Notes: generated by a model not told the origin, from the letters alone. A stretch of 64,000 nucleotides of DNA from GCA-2684655 sp045105235 (GCA_045105235.1 JBGCDH010000076.1:1-64000), one strand, 5' to 3'; shown: positions 8,694-17,274, numbered from the stretch's first letter. Program-made: numbers and translations.

Positions 8694-9898
8694 AGCTATT
8701 TGTGCTAACTACGTGGCTGCTTCTGTCCGCTGCCGCTGCCGGCGGGGAGCGCGAGCGCGGTCTGAAGCTCTATCGTGAAGGCCGGTTCGCCGAGGCGCAG
8801 GCCGCCTTTGAGGCAGCGTTGGCAGAAGAGCCTGACTCGGCCGAGCTGCAGTGGAACCTGGCGCTTGCAGCGTGGCGCGCCGGCCATCTCGACGTAGCGG
8901 AGGTCGCCGCCGAGAAGTATGCGGCGCAGGCCGAAGATGCGCGCCCGGAGCTTCATCGTGGGCTGCTCGGTGCCGTTCGCTTTGCCGAAGCGACGCAGCT
9001 GGAGCAGGCCGCCGATCAACTGCTGCAGCAAAACGGTCCGCGGCAGCCGCGCGCCGGTGGGTCCCCCGCTGTGTCCCCCGCTGTGTCCCCCGCTGGGCCA
9101 GCAGAAGAGCCGCCGGAGGATCCGCTGCCTCTGTATGAGCAGGCGTTGCAAAAGGCGATGCAGGCCAAGCAGCACTTCGTGCGCGGGGTGCGGGCCAAGG
9201 CGACGCCCGAGCTGGTGCGCAACACCGAGCGCGTGCTGCGCAAGATCGATAGCCTCAAGAAGCGCATCGAAGAGCTGATGTCGCAGCGGCAGCCAAACAA
9301 CCAAGAGCAGGACCCAAACGGCGACCAGCAGGATAAGCAGGACGGGCAGGATAAGCAGGACGGGGACCCTTCGCAGGATAAGCAGAAGCCTGACGGCGAA
9401 GCGTCCGAAGACGATCCGTCGAAGGAGGAGGGCGAGTCCAGCCAAGAGCAAGAGCAAGAGCAAGAGCAAGAGCAAGATCCAAACGGGGAAGGCGAGCAGG
9501 AGCCCGGCGAACCCAAACCCGAAGCGGGAGAGCCCCAATCCGGAGAAGCGACGCCCGAGCCAGATCCGTCGAAGCCCGCGGCTCAGAACCCGGCAGAGCA
9601 GAGCAACGAGGAGGCGTCCGAGGGCAAGCCAGGCGAAGCAACGCCGCCCGAGAATCCTGAGCCAGGCGAGGAAGCCGCGCCCGAGCCCGATCCTGGCGAG
9701 GGCGCTGCAGCTGGCGACAAGCCCGGCGACCCGAATGCGCCGCGGCAAGACGCCCCAGGCGAAGGCGTCGAAGGCCGCAAGCTCTCGCCCGAAGAAGCCC
9801 AGCGCGTGATGGAGCGACTGAAGGAAATCGACAAGAAGATGAAGGCTGCGCGGGCGCGTGCCCGAGGTCGGCGTCGCAAGGTGGGGCGAGACTGGTGA
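8690..9898 (+). CDS. batC: TPR protein BatC with long acidic low-complexity tail
   Basis: A 402-residue protein whose ATG overlaps the batB stop. A signal peptide (1-17) precedes a tetratricopeptide region (about 19-110, with LYREGRFAEAQAAFEAAL typical of a TPR helix pair). Residues about 120-135 contain in-frame repeats of a VSPA unit, then a helical segment to about 205. Residues about 205-370 are dominated by Glu, Gln, Pro, Asp and Gly, including repeated DKQDG units and an uninterrupted (EQ)n run, and a short basic tail ends the protein. BatC proteins are TPR exported partners of BatA/BatB. The disordered tail is unusually long. Short DNA repeats underlie the low-complexity parts. Confidence 0.8.
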   Translation: MKLFVLTTWLLLSAAAAGGERERGLKLYREGRFAEAQAAFEAALAEEPDSAELQWNLALAAWRAGHLDVAEVAAEKYAAQAEDARPELHRGLLGAVRFAEATQLEQAADQLLQQNGPRQPRAGGSPAVSPAVSPAGPAEEPPEDPLPLYEQALQKAMQAKQHFVRGVRAKATPELVRNTERVLRKIDSLKKRIEELMSQRQPNNQEQDPNGDQQDKQDGQDKQDGDPSQDKQKPDGEASEDDPSKEEGESSQEQEQEQEQEQDPNGEGEQEPGEPKPEAGEPQSGEATPEPDPSKPAAQNPAEQSNEEASEGKPGEATPPENPEPGEEAAPEPDPGEGAAAGDKPGDPNAPRQDAPGEGVEGRKLSPEEAQRVMERLKEIDKKMKAARARARGRRRKVGRDW

Positions 9899-12495
9899 TG
9901 CGAACGGCTATCGCTGGCGGCGCCGCGCTGCGGCAGTGCGTTGTTTCGCTTCTTCAGGTCGCGGCGTTTGTCGTGCTCCTAGGTGCTGCACACGCTCAGG
10001 AGAAGCTGCTGCTCGAAGGGCCCGAGCCCGGCACGATTCGCCTGGGCGATGCCTCGGTTGTGCGCATCCGGATCGAAGGGGCCGGGGCGGATCCCAGGCC
10101 GTTCAAGCTGCCGCGCGTCGATGGCTTGACGATGCGGCTGTCGGCGCCGTCGCGCACGAGCTACCAGTTTTACGATGGCCGGCGGCTGATCCAGCGCATT
10201 GGGGTGCAGTATTCCCTCGAACTCCGGCCCCAGCGTGCCGGCGTGTTCGAGATCCCGCCGTTTGCGATTTGGACCGGCACCAAGGAGCAGCAAACGCGCA
10301 CGCTGCGCATCGAGGCTCGTCAGGATCTTGTCGGCGGCGAACTCGGCTGGGTCGAAGTCGAGGCGGAGCCAAAGCGAGTCTTTGTCCACGAGCCGCTGCG
10401 GGTGAAGGTCTCGTTTGCCGTTCAGGCTGGCGTGGCGCTCGAGCAAAACTTCCACAACCGCTACCGCTATCTCGACATTGAGGTGCAAGCGAACTGGCTC
10501 GATGACTTTCCGGGTGGCGAGAAGATCGAGGCCGCGGCCGCGACGGGCGACACGCGCCTGACGGTGCTCAACACTTCGACGCTGGTGCCGTGCGCGTTTG
10601 ATGGGGCGTTCCAGCGCGATGGCAAGACCTGGCAGCGCTTCTCGTTCGAGCGTTCCTTCTTGCCGACGAGGCTCGGCAAGACGGAGCTCTCGGCGCCGAC
10701 TCTGCGCTTTCGCGTGGTTCGCGCGGCCGGCAGCAAGGACGCATTCGGGCGCTCGCGCGGCCGCGTCAGCGAGAACTTCTATGCCTACGGCAAGCCGCTG
10801 ACCGTCGAGGTCATGCCGATCCCCGAGGAGGGGCGGCCCACGCCCTACTTTGGCGCGGTGGGGCGCTTTGCCATCAATGCGCAGCTCGATCGCAATGCCG
10901 TGCGGGTTGGCGAGTCGGTCAAGCTGCGGCTGACGATTCGCGGCCGCGGCAACACCGATTTCCTGCGGCTGCCGGAGCTGGGCGATCTGGCGGGCTTCCA
11001 CCTGCTCGGCAAGATCGATCCGGAGCGCGCCGATGGACGCGTGGTGGCGACCTACGACCTGACGCCGCTGTCGACGGACGTCACCGAGGTGCCGCCGATT
11101 GGCTGGAACTTCTTCGATACAACGCCGGGCGTGGAGTCGTTCGTGTCGGTTGCGACCAAGGCGCTGCCGCTGCGCGTCGATGCGCTCGCCGACGGGGAAA
11201 CCCTGGCGCCGCTCGCGGGTGCGAGTGCGGCCCCGGTCGTGCCGGGCGTCGACGATGTGCACGACCTGCCGCTGCTCGACGGGCCGGCGCTGCGCGTCCG
11301 CGAGCCGCTCGCGTGGCTGGTGTGGCTTGCGGTTCTGCTGCCATGGCTGCTGGCGCTGCTGCTGTTTTGCGGCATCCGCGCACGTCGGCGCGGTCGTGCC
11401 GATGCAACTGGCCAGCGCGTGCGGTCCGCGGCGCGGCGGGCCGAGCAGTCGCTGGCGGGCGGCGATGAGCCGCTGCAGGCGCTGCTGGAGTATGTCGGCG
11501 ATCGACTCGATGTGCCGGCCGCTGCGGTTTTGAATCCTGAGCTGGCGGCGCAGCTCGTCGCGAGCGGCCTGGGGCAAGAGCACGCCGCTGCTCTTGCAGC
11601 TGCGATCGAGCGCGGCACGGCGGCTCGCTACGGCGGCGACGCAGCTGGCCTGGACGCGGCGGAAGTGAAATCGCTGGTGGCGCATCTCGAAGGCCAGCGC
11701 TTCGGAGCTCGAGTGCTGCTCCTGGCGCTGCCGCTGTTTGCCGCTTGGGGCCTGGCGGCGCCGACGCTGACGGCGCAGCAGGTGCGCGCTCCGGGGGCGG
11801 CGCCGGCCAGTGAAAGACCGGCCGGTGAAGGATCGTCCAGGGAAGGGCTCGCTGGCGAAGGTCTGCGGCTCTACCGGGCCGGGGACTTTGAGGCGGCGGA
11901 TGCAGCGTTTGCACGGGCCTTCGACATCAGCGCGGACCGGCGCTTGCTGCAGGCGCGCGGCAACAGCCTGTTTCGGCTCGGGCGACTTGCCGAAGCGCGC
12001 TGGGCCTACGAGTCGGCTCGCTTGGGGTTGACGCGTAGCCCGGAGCTGGCGGCCAATCTCCAGCTCGTCAAGCGGCGGCTATCGCTGCCGGACGAGCCCG
12101 CCGGTCTTGGCGCCGAGATCGAATCGCTGCTGCTGTCGATGCAGCCGCTGGAGCGACTCTTTCTCTGTGCCGCTCTGATGCTGTTGGCGGCCGGGTGCCT
12201 CGTCTTTGGTTGGCGTCGATTGCCCCTACGGTGGCTGGGCTTGGCCGCGCTTGTTCCTGGTGCGCTGCTGGCTGTCTGGATGCTTGCCATCCACGCAGCC
12301 CGCCCGGCTCGGGCGATTGCGGTAGAGCCGCTTGCGCTAACCGCCGAACCTCGTCTCGACCTCGACCCCGTTGCGAGCGTGCGTCCTGGGGTTGCGGTTG
12401 AGCTGACGGGGCGCGCCGAAGGCGACTTCGTGCTCGTGCAGGCCGGCAAGAGCCGTGGCTATGCACCCCGTGCATCTGTGCGCTTGATCCGCTAG
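9898..12495 (+). CDS. batD: BatD-BatE fusion protein
   Basis: An 865-residue protein combining two Bat components. The ATG at 9898 overlaps the batC stop; a GTG three bases earlier is possible. The N-terminal half is BatD (oxygen-tolerance family): signal peptide (about 1-33), tandem beta domains to about 430, a transmembrane helix near 474-494 and the helical cytoplasmic segment typical of BatD C-termini. At about 604-625 a second signal-peptide-like hydrophobic stretch appears, followed by TPR repeats (about 640-730), two transmembrane helices (about 751-772 and 779-801) and an SH3-like C-terminal domain ending at residue 865. TPR plus SH3 is the BatE layout. No stop or internal start is visible at the junction, so I read it as a true fusion. 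Confidence 0.85.
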   Translation: MRTAIAGGAALRQCVVSLLQVAAFVVLLGAAHAQEKLLLEGPEPGTIRLGDASVVRIRIEGAGADPRPFKLPRVDGLTMRLSAPSRTSYQFYDGRRLIQRIGVQYSLELRPQRAGVFEIPPFAIWTGTKEQQTRTLRIEARQDLVGGELGWVEVEAEPKRVFVHEPLRVKVSFAVQAGVALEQNFHNRYRYLDIEVQANWLDDFPGGEKIEAAAATGDTRLTVLNTSTLVPCAFDGAFQRDGKTWQRFSFERSFLPTRLGKTELSAPTLRFRVVRAAGSKDAFGRSRGRVSENFYAYGKPLTVEVMPIPEEGRPTPYFGAVGRFAINAQLDRNAVRVGESVKLRLTIRGRGNTDFLRLPELGDLAGFHLLGKIDPERADGRVVATYDLTPLSTDVTEVPPIGWNFFDTTPGVESFVSVATKALPLRVDALADGETLAPLAGASAAPVVPGVDDVHDLPLLDGPALRVREPLAWLVWLAVLLPWLLALLLFCGIRARRRGRADATGQRVRSAARRAEQSLAGGDEPLQALLEYVGDRLDVPAAAVLNPELAAQLVASGLGQEHAAALAAAIERGTAARYGGDAAGLDAAEVKSLVAHLEGQRFGARVLLLALPLFAAWGLAAPTLTAQQVRAPGAAPASERPAGEGSSREGLAGEGLRLYRAGDFEAADAAFARAFDISADRRLLQARGNSLFRLGRLAEARWAYESARLGLTRSPELAANLQLVKRRLSLPDEPAGLGAEIESLLLSMQPLERLFLCAALMLLAAGCLVFGWRRLPLRWLGLAALVPGALLAVWMLAIHAARPARAIAVEPLALTAEPRLDLDPVASVRPGVAVELTGRAEGDFVLVQAGKSRGYAPRASVRLIR

Positions 12496-12573
12496 CCGCA
12501 TGCCGCAGACGTGAGGGACACTCCTCATCAATTCTGTCTCGAAGCGGGCCGATGCTTTGCTCGGAGACGAGAT

Positions 12574-13128
12574 ATGTCGCAAACACTTAGCATTGCCAAG
12601 ATCCAGGAACTCTTTGACAGCTGGCGCGAGATGGGCAGCGTCATGCTTTCCAGCGGGGCTGAGCTGATCGCTAGCTATCCGTATGGCGACGAAACGCGCT
12701 GGATGCATGCGCTGTTCCCAGGCCTCGACACCGAGCATCTCAAGCTGCTCGAGGCCGACCTCGGCCAGTCGCTGCCGCGTCAGCTGCGCGCATTCCTGCG
12801 AGGCTGCGGCGGGCTGACGCTGTTCCAGGGGATGTTCTCACTCTACGGGCTTCGCCAGCAGGGCTTCGTAGCCAGCGACGCCGCCCTGCAGCCGGAGAGC
12901 CTGGTCGAACTCAATCGCGGCATGCAGGCGGTCGGCCGGCTCGAGCCGGGCTGGATCGCTTTCGCGCAGAATGCGCTCGACTCGTCGATCTACGTGACCA
13001 GCACCGACAACTCGATCTCCGAGGTGCGGCGAATCGAGCTGGGCAAAGGCGAGGTCATCGAGCGCCATTCGGACATCTTTGCGTGCATCGAGTCGCGCCT
13101 GTACCGACTCGATGAGTTCGCGATGTAG
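12574..13128 (+). CDS. SMI1/KNR4-like (SUKH) protein
   Basis: A 184-residue cytoplasmic protein. The ATG at 12574 is chosen because residues before it are not conserved-looking and a GGAGACGA stretch lies just upstream. The core (about 60-115) has the SUKH pattern: a helix with LEADLGQSLPRQLRAFL, then a CGGLTLFQGMFSLYG strand-loop. C-terminal residues (about 130-180) give the expected alternating beta strands ending in an acidic patch. SUKH domains are often immunity proteins to secreted nuclease toxins, but many solitary members have other roles, and no toxin gene is adjacent. Family call is moderate. Confidence 0.6.
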   Translation: MSQTLSIAKIQELFDSWREMGSVMLSSGAELIASYPYGDETRWMHALFPGLDTEHLKLLEADLGQSLPRQLRAFLRGCGGLTLFQGMFSLYGLRQQGFVASDAALQPESLVELNRGMQAVGRLEPGWIAFAQNALDSSIYVTSTDNSISEVRRIELGKGEVIERHSDIFACIESRLYRLDEFAM

Positions 13129-13157
13129 CAGAGGTCGCGATTGCGCAGAGGTCTTGC

Positions 13158-13213
13158 CGGCCGCGGGAGACTCGGCCGCGGGAGACTCGGCCGCGAGTGA
13201 CCCGGCCGCGAGC
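13158..13213. repeat. Short 15-bp tandem repeat between convergent genes
   Basis: About four copies of a 15-bp unit of the form GGCCGCGGGAGACTC (the last two copies degenerate to GGCCGCGAGTGACCC and similar) lie between the end of the SUKH-like gene and the end of the convergent small membrane gene. The spacing is exactly 15 bp. No coding role is evident; similar 12- to 15-bp repeats occur inside several nearby reading frames. Confidence 0.75.
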
Positions 13214-13225
13214 GTGTCGTCGACG

Positions 13226-13441
13226 CTAGCCGAGCATGCGCTTGGCCCGCGCGCCAATCATCAGCAGCAGCGCGCCGACGAGAACGAACAGGCCTGCGAC
13301 CAGCCAGCGCAGCAGCCACTCGTTGAAGATCAGCAGTAGGCCAAAGCCGATCGCGCCGAGGCCGAGCATCAGCAGAAGCAGGGGAAGCTGGGGTGGGATC
13401 GAGGGCACGCCCGGCATGCCGCCCTTCAGGTTGATGTCCAT
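13226..13441 (-). CDS. Small two-helix membrane protein
   Basis: A 71-residue protein on the reverse strand. After a short N-terminal segment rich in Gly and Pro, two hydrophobic helices (about 17-38 and 43-62) are separated by the polar turn FNEWLLRW, and a basic tail (ARAKRM) follows, predicting both ends in the cytoplasm by the positive-inside rule. No family is recognised. It lies 30 nt downstream of the GNAT gene on the same strand and may be co-transcribed with it. Confidence 0.6.
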   Translation of the reverse strand: MDINLKGGMPGVPSIPPQLPLLLLMLGLGAIGFGLLLIFNEWLLRWLVAGLFVLVGALLLMIGARAKRMLG

Positions 13442-13471
13442 CGAGTATTTCGCCGCGGGTCGCAGGCCGCG

Positions 13472-14614
13472 TCAGAGGGGTTGTTCGAAGATGCGGTAGC
13501 GTCGGTAGGGGGTGCAACCGAGGCTTTCAAGGGGACCGAGCATGTCGCGGTTGTCCTCGAGGATCCAGCTCGCCTCGACGGCGCCAAAACCGGCGTCGAT
13601 GCCGTCGCTTGTGACCTTGTTGGTCAGCAGCATATCGAGTCCGGTCTTCCGATATTCGGGAAGGGCGCCGAGCGTCAACACGCGGATCAGGTGCTTGTTG
13701 CGCATCGCGCGCAGGAACTTCCACCAGCCAAACGGCAGCAGTCGGCCGTTGCAGGCCTTGGCGCCGACGTTGACGTCCGGCAGCGCCAGCACGAAGCCGA
13801 CCGGCTCGCCGTCCTTTTCGGCGATGTGCAAGAGCGCCGGGTGCGCGACCTTTTTGAGGTCTTTGGCGTTGGTCAAAAACTCTGCTTCGGTCATGGGTAC
13901 GAAGCCCCAGTTTTGCTCCCAGATGCGCTCGTAGAGGTCCCAGAGGATGCGGCACTCAGCGTCGAAGCGCTTGAGGTCGACCCGCCGCATGGTGATGCCG
14001 GTGCGCTTCATGATGCGCGCGGTCAGCTTGTCCATACGCGCGCGGTCGAGCGTGTGCTCCGTGCCGTAGAGAGCCAGCAGGTCCTTTGCTTTTTGTAGCC
14101 CGAAGCTCGTCAGCCAGTCGGCGTAGTGCTTGGGGTTGTGCGGCATCATCACGACGGGCGGGCCCGGATCGCCGTCGACAAGCAGGCCGCAGCGGTAGTT
14201 GGTCGACATGTCGACCGGGCCGCGAAGCGACGTCGCGCCGCGCTCTTTGTGCCAGTTGGCGGCGTGCGCGAGCAGGGCGTGCGCGACGTCTTCGTCTTCG
14301 GCCTCGAAGTGGCCGAAAAAGCCGACGCGGTCGCCGTGGAACTCGTCGTGCAGGCGGTCGCGGCAGACGCTGATGCGGCCGACGCAGCGACGATCGCGAT
14401 AGGCAGCCAGCGGCTCAAACTCGGCGTGCTCGAAGAACGGGTTCTTGGCTGGGTCGATCTGCCAGGCTTCGGCGGCACGGATCGGGGGCACGTAGTCGGG
14501 GTCGTTCCGGTAGAACGCACGCTGTAGATCGAGATACGCGCGCGGCCCGCGCACGGTGCGAATCTCAAGCTCCATCGAACCGGTCTCGTGCAGGTCTTTC
14601 CGCGGGGCGGTCAT
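13472..14614 (-). CDS. GNAT-family N-acyltransferase-like protein
   Basis: A 380-residue reverse-strand protein. The N-terminal half (about 15-170) has the pattern seen in long GNAT-family proteins that begin with RAFYRNDPDYVPPI and continue with PFFEHAE and GRISVCRDR segments. The C-terminal half contains a second GNAT-like fold with GEPVGFVLALPDVN and a LTLGALPEYRKTGLDMLL stretch that corresponds to the acetyl-CoA binding region. Substrate unknown. An alternative ATG at 14575 would drop 13 residues. Only 18 nt separate its start from that of the divergent HEAT lipoprotein gene, so the promoters of the two genes must overlap each other's 5' ends. Confidence 0.75.
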   Translation of the reverse strand: MTAPRKDLHETGSMELEIRTVRGPRAYLDLQRAFYRNDPDYVPPIRAAEAWQIDPAKNPFFEHAEFEPLAAYRDRRCVGRISVCRDRLHDEFHGDRVGFFGHFEAEDEDVAHALLAHAANWHKERGATSLRGPVDMSTNYRCGLLVDGDPGPPVVMMPHNPKHYADWLTSFGLQKAKDLLALYGTEHTLDRARMDKLTARIMKRTGITMRRVDLKRFDAECRILWDLYERIWEQNWGFVPMTEAEFLTNAKDLKKVAHPALLHIAEKDGEPVGFVLALPDVNVGAKACNGRLLPFGWWKFLRAMRNKHLIRVLTLGALPEYRKTGLDMLLTNKVTSDGIDAGFGAVEASWILEDNRDMLGPLESLGCTPYRRYRIFEQPL

Positions 14615-14632
14615 CCGGGTAGACGTTAGGGA

Positions 14633-15646
14633 ATGACGTTTCCGGTCGCTATGGATCCGCGGTGGGATGGCCTCCTGTCGGCGCTGTTCGTGGCCCTGCT
14701 GGGGCTGACGGCTGGCTGCAGCACGGCAGAGGAGGCGCGCTACACGCCCGGTTCGCTGGACCGCGACCAGAAGGCTCGCTGCCGCGAGGTGGCGCAGGCT
14801 TTCCTCGACAGCTCTGAGGCCTACCCGGAGCTGCGCGACGACCTGTTGAGCGATCCCGTGGCGACGCGTTGGTATGTGCGCTACCTGATCAGCGTCGTGG
14901 TCGAGGCCCGCGAGGGCCGCGCCGAGCTGCTGCAGGAGGAGCGGGTTCGGGTCAACGAGATCAAGAAGCGGCGCGACCAGAGAGCCGGCGGACAGGGAAC
15001 CGGCGGACAGGGAACCGGCGGCGACTGGAGCCTGCCCGGGCAGCGCAAGGATCGTCGGGCGATCGACCAGATCGTTGCTGTCGGCGAGCCCGCCGTGGAG
15101 GTGGTGGTTGAGGATCTGCTGCTGTTTGGCCAGGAGTTCTTGCGCACCATCGGGGTGGAGGTTCTCGCCGGCATTGGGTCGTCAGCGGTGCCGACGCTGC
15201 TGGCGCGCGCGCGCACCGGCTCCGACGCGGACTTGCGCGCCGTTGCCCGCGCACTCGGAGCCATCGGCCCGGACGGTGCTGCGCTCGATGCCCTGGGCGA
15301 GCTGGCCGGTTCGGCGGCCTGGCAGGTCCGCAGCGACGTCGCGCGTGCGCTCGGCGGCGGCGGGGCCGCTGCGCGCGCCATGCTGGTGCGCATGCTCGAC
15401 GACGAAGATCCGTTCGTTCGGCGGCAGGCGTGCGCTGCGCTCGGCCGGCACCAAGACGATGTTGCCGCCGCCATCGAGGTGCTCGACTACATGCAGGCCT
15501 GCCAGAAGTCGGAGGACTTCAAGGGCGAGCTCGCGGCGCAGGAGGCCCTGCAAAACTTCTCCGGCACGCGCCGACCGCGCTCGGCTGCGGCTTGGCGCAA
15601 GTATCTCGAGGGGCGGCGTCTGGAGAGTCGGGGCGGACAGGATTGA
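14633..15646 (+). CDS. HEAT-repeat lipoprotein
   Basis: A 337-residue protein with a signal sequence ending LTAGC (Cys29), a lipobox-like site, so probably membrane anchored. Residues about 115-126 hold a GGQGT repeat encoded by tandem 12-bp DNA units. From about 140 to 290 there are four to five HEAT/PBS-lyase-type helical repeats (for example VRSDVARALGGG and DPFVRRQACAALGRH). No enzymatic motif. It resembles in kind, but not in sequence, the large HEAT protein at the left edge. Likely a scaffold in the periplasmic space; function unknown. Confidence 0.7.
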   Translation: MTFPVAMDPRWDGLLSALFVALLGLTAGCSTAEEARYTPGSLDRDQKARCREVAQAFLDSSEAYPELRDDLLSDPVATRWYVRYLISVVVEAREGRAELLQEERVRVNEIKKRRDQRAGGQGTGGQGTGGDWSLPGQRKDRRAIDQIVAVGEPAVEVVVEDLLLFGQEFLRTIGVEVLAGIGSSAVPTLLARARTGSDADLRAVARALGAIGPDGAALDALGELAGSAAWQVRSDVARALGGGGAAARAMLVRMLDDEDPFVRRQACAALGRHQDDVAAAIEVLDYMQACQKSEDFKGELAAQEALQNFSGTRRPRSAAAWRKYLEGRRLESRGGQD

Positions 15647-15749
15647 CGCGCTGAATGGACCGGCTGAATAGACACGCTGGGCGGCTGCGAGCTGCGCGCG
15701 CATGCCCCATCACCTCGGCCGCGAAGGTCGGCTAGCAAGCGAGACAAAC

Positions 15750-16388
15750 ATGGCTGACGAATGGAAGATCCACCGCGACCGCGAAGGCTGCCAAAAGCCC
15801 GGTTGCCCGCTCCCGACCAGCAAGAGCTACTTTGCCGTGCTCGAGTGGGGCGTGCTCGAGCCGGCGGCCGGCAGCAAGAAGCCCAAGGCTAGCGACGGCG
15901 ATATTTCCGTCTGCGTGCGGCGCGAGTTCTGCGATGCCTGCTTCCAGGACCACGAGCGTAAGTGTCCGGAGGGGCAGCCGCCGATCTTTTGGCGCGCCAT
16001 GCGGCGCAGCAAGGGCAGCAAGGAGCCCGTTCTCGACCTGGTTTCGCTGCGCGCATTGTTTGATCGCCTGGGGCAAGTCGAGGACGACCGCGCCCGCGCC
16101 CTGCGCTACTTCTGCGCGTTGCTGCTGCTTCGCAAGCGCGTGCTGAAGATGGCGAAGCCCAAGACGCGGGAGCAGGAGCAGGCCGACCTCGTCGTCCGCG
16201 ACCCAAAGCTCAAGGAGTCCGAGCCCGTCGCGCTGTTTGCTCCGGCCGTCGATGCCACCGACCTCAGCACCATCAAGGACGAGCTGCTAGCGGCGATCGG
16301 CGAGACCGGCGGCGAGGAGGAGGGGGCCGGCGAGGCTGGCGACGAAGCTTCCGGCCACGGTTCGCCGCCCGAGGCTGGCGCCGACTAG
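15750..16388 (+). CDS. Cys-motif protein of unknown function
   Basis: A 212-residue protein; the ATG at 15750 is chosen over the upstream in-frame ATG because the protein-like sequence begins there. The N-terminal half has paired cysteines (CQKPGC at about 14-19, CDACF at about 61-65 and a further Cys at about 71), which looks like a treble-clef or zinc-ribbon fold. A helical segment follows (LVSLRALFDRLG, then LRYFCALLLLRKRVL) and the last 40 residues are Glu/Gly/Ala rich. I recall similarly arranged Cys proteins in planctomycete genomes, but cannot name a family or function. It is cytoplasmic by appearance. The 3' end overlaps the convergent lipoprotein gene by 4 nt. Confidence 0.65.
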   Translation: MADEWKIHRDREGCQKPGCPLPTSKSYFAVLEWGVLEPAAGSKKPKASDGDISVCVRREFCDACFQDHERKCPEGQPPIFWRAMRRSKGSKEPVLDLVSLRALFDRLGQVEDDRARALRYFCALLLLRKRVLKMAKPKTREQEQADLVVRDPKLKESEPVALFAPAVDATDLSTIKDELLAAIGETGGEEEGAGEAGDEASGHGSPPEAGAD

Positions 16389-17002
16389 CGGCGGTCCCGG
16401 CCTTTCAGCCAGGTCACATCCCAGACGAACGCGTCTCCTTCTTCGAGGGCCGTCTTTACGGGAAGCAGCAGGATGGCTCGCTTGCCGTCGCGATCCGGCT
16501 GCACGCCGCGTCCGGTTGGCAGCACGCCGGAGGTCACCACCGCGCCGGGGGTGACCACCTCGAGTCGGAGCACGTCTGCAATCTCGCTGGTCCGGCCGCT
16601 TGGGTCGTAGGCCTTGGCGGCACGTTGGCGGCCGGCCGCGTCGGGGACGAGGGCTTCAATCCAACGGGTTCCGGGGCCGCGGGCGATGGTCACGCGGAGA
16701 GCGGTGCGGTCGCCGTTGAGCTGCGGCGCGAACTCGACCTCGCCATCGCTGAGCGTCACCTGTCCGATGTCATCGAACGTGCCCTGGCTCGAGACGACCG
16801 CTGCCCGGAGCTTGTAGTCGACGCCTTTGGTGCGCTTCTCCACTTCGGTTGGGTCGGGAAGCTCGGCGAGTGCTCGGGTTGTGAGCACCCCGGAGCCGTC
16901 TTCGGCAAGGGTGATGTGCAGTCCGACAAGCTCGTCGCCGGCGCAGGAGCAGGCCAGGCCGAGCAAGACGGAGGAGAGCAGTCCGGTGAGAGTGGATCGC
17001 AT
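16385..17002 (-). CDS. Putative lipoprotein, unknown function
   Basis: A 205-residue reverse-strand protein. The frame stays open upstream to 17284, but the ATG at 17002 is chosen because it starts a clear signal sequence (residues 1-17) ending at Cys18/Cys20, while the upstream extension would read across the mraZ promoter and operator. The mature part is predicted beta-rich, with no recognised domain or catalytic motif. Divergent from mraZ and convergent with the Cys-motif gene. Confidence 0.6.
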   Translation of the reverse strand: MRSTLTGLLSSVLLGLACSCAGDELVGLHITLAEDGSGVLTTRALAELPDPTEVEKRTKGVDYKLRAAVVSSQGTFDDIGQVTLSDGEVEFAPQLNGDRTALRVTIARGPGTRWIEALVPDAAGRQRAAKAYDPSGRTSEIADVLRLEVVTPGAVVTSGVLPTGRGVQPDRDGKRAILLLPVKTALEEGDAFVWDVTWLKGRDRR

Positions 17003-17142
17003 GTTCGATGGGTCGCTGGCGGCTAGCTGGCGACGGTTCGCCCGCCGCGGTCGCGGCAATAGCCGAAGTTTTTTTCGGGCGCCACGGATCTCTTGCCGCC
17101 GCAGGTCATGGGGGTGCCGGCAAAGGCACGGCACCACCGAAA

Positions 17143-17218
17143 GTGGCCGGTGGTGGAGAGTGGTGGTCAGTGGTGGTGGTGTGTGGAGCAGTGGTGGGTG
17201 GCTGTGGTTGACAGTGGG
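17143..17218 (+). promoter_or_regulatory. MraZ-type operator: eight GTGG repeats at helical spacing
   Basis: GTGG occurs at 17143, 17153, 17163, 17173, 17183, 17194, 17204 and 17214, that is seven intervals of 10, 10, 10, 10, 11, 10 and 10 bp on one face of the helix. Known MraZ sites in E. coli are direct TGGG-type repeats with 5-nt spacers (10-bp period), usually three or four, located just upstream of mraZ. Here the array lies directly upstream of mraZ and runs into the -35 element. Interpretation as an autoregulatory MraZ site is inference from position and spacing; the number of repeats is unusually high. Confidence 0.8.
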
Positions 17219-17235
17219 TTTCGACCCGCTAGGCT
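17208..17235 (+). promoter_or_regulatory. Promoter of the mraZ/dcw cluster
   Basis: A perfect -35 hexamer TTGACA (17208-17213) and a -10-like TAGGCT (17230-17235) are separated by 16 bp, predicting transcription from about 17242, roughly 30 nt before the mraZ ATG. The -35 lies between the last two GTGG repeats, so a protein bound to the array would block sigma-70-type polymerase. Confidence 0.7.
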
Positions 17236-17274
17236 TCCGTGCATGGACGCAGACCGCGTCCCGGTCTCGGCAGG

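Noticed and set aside
13158..13213. CRISPR-like look of the regularly spaced repeat
   Set aside because: The 15-bp units abut with no spacers, no cas genes, and only about four copies.
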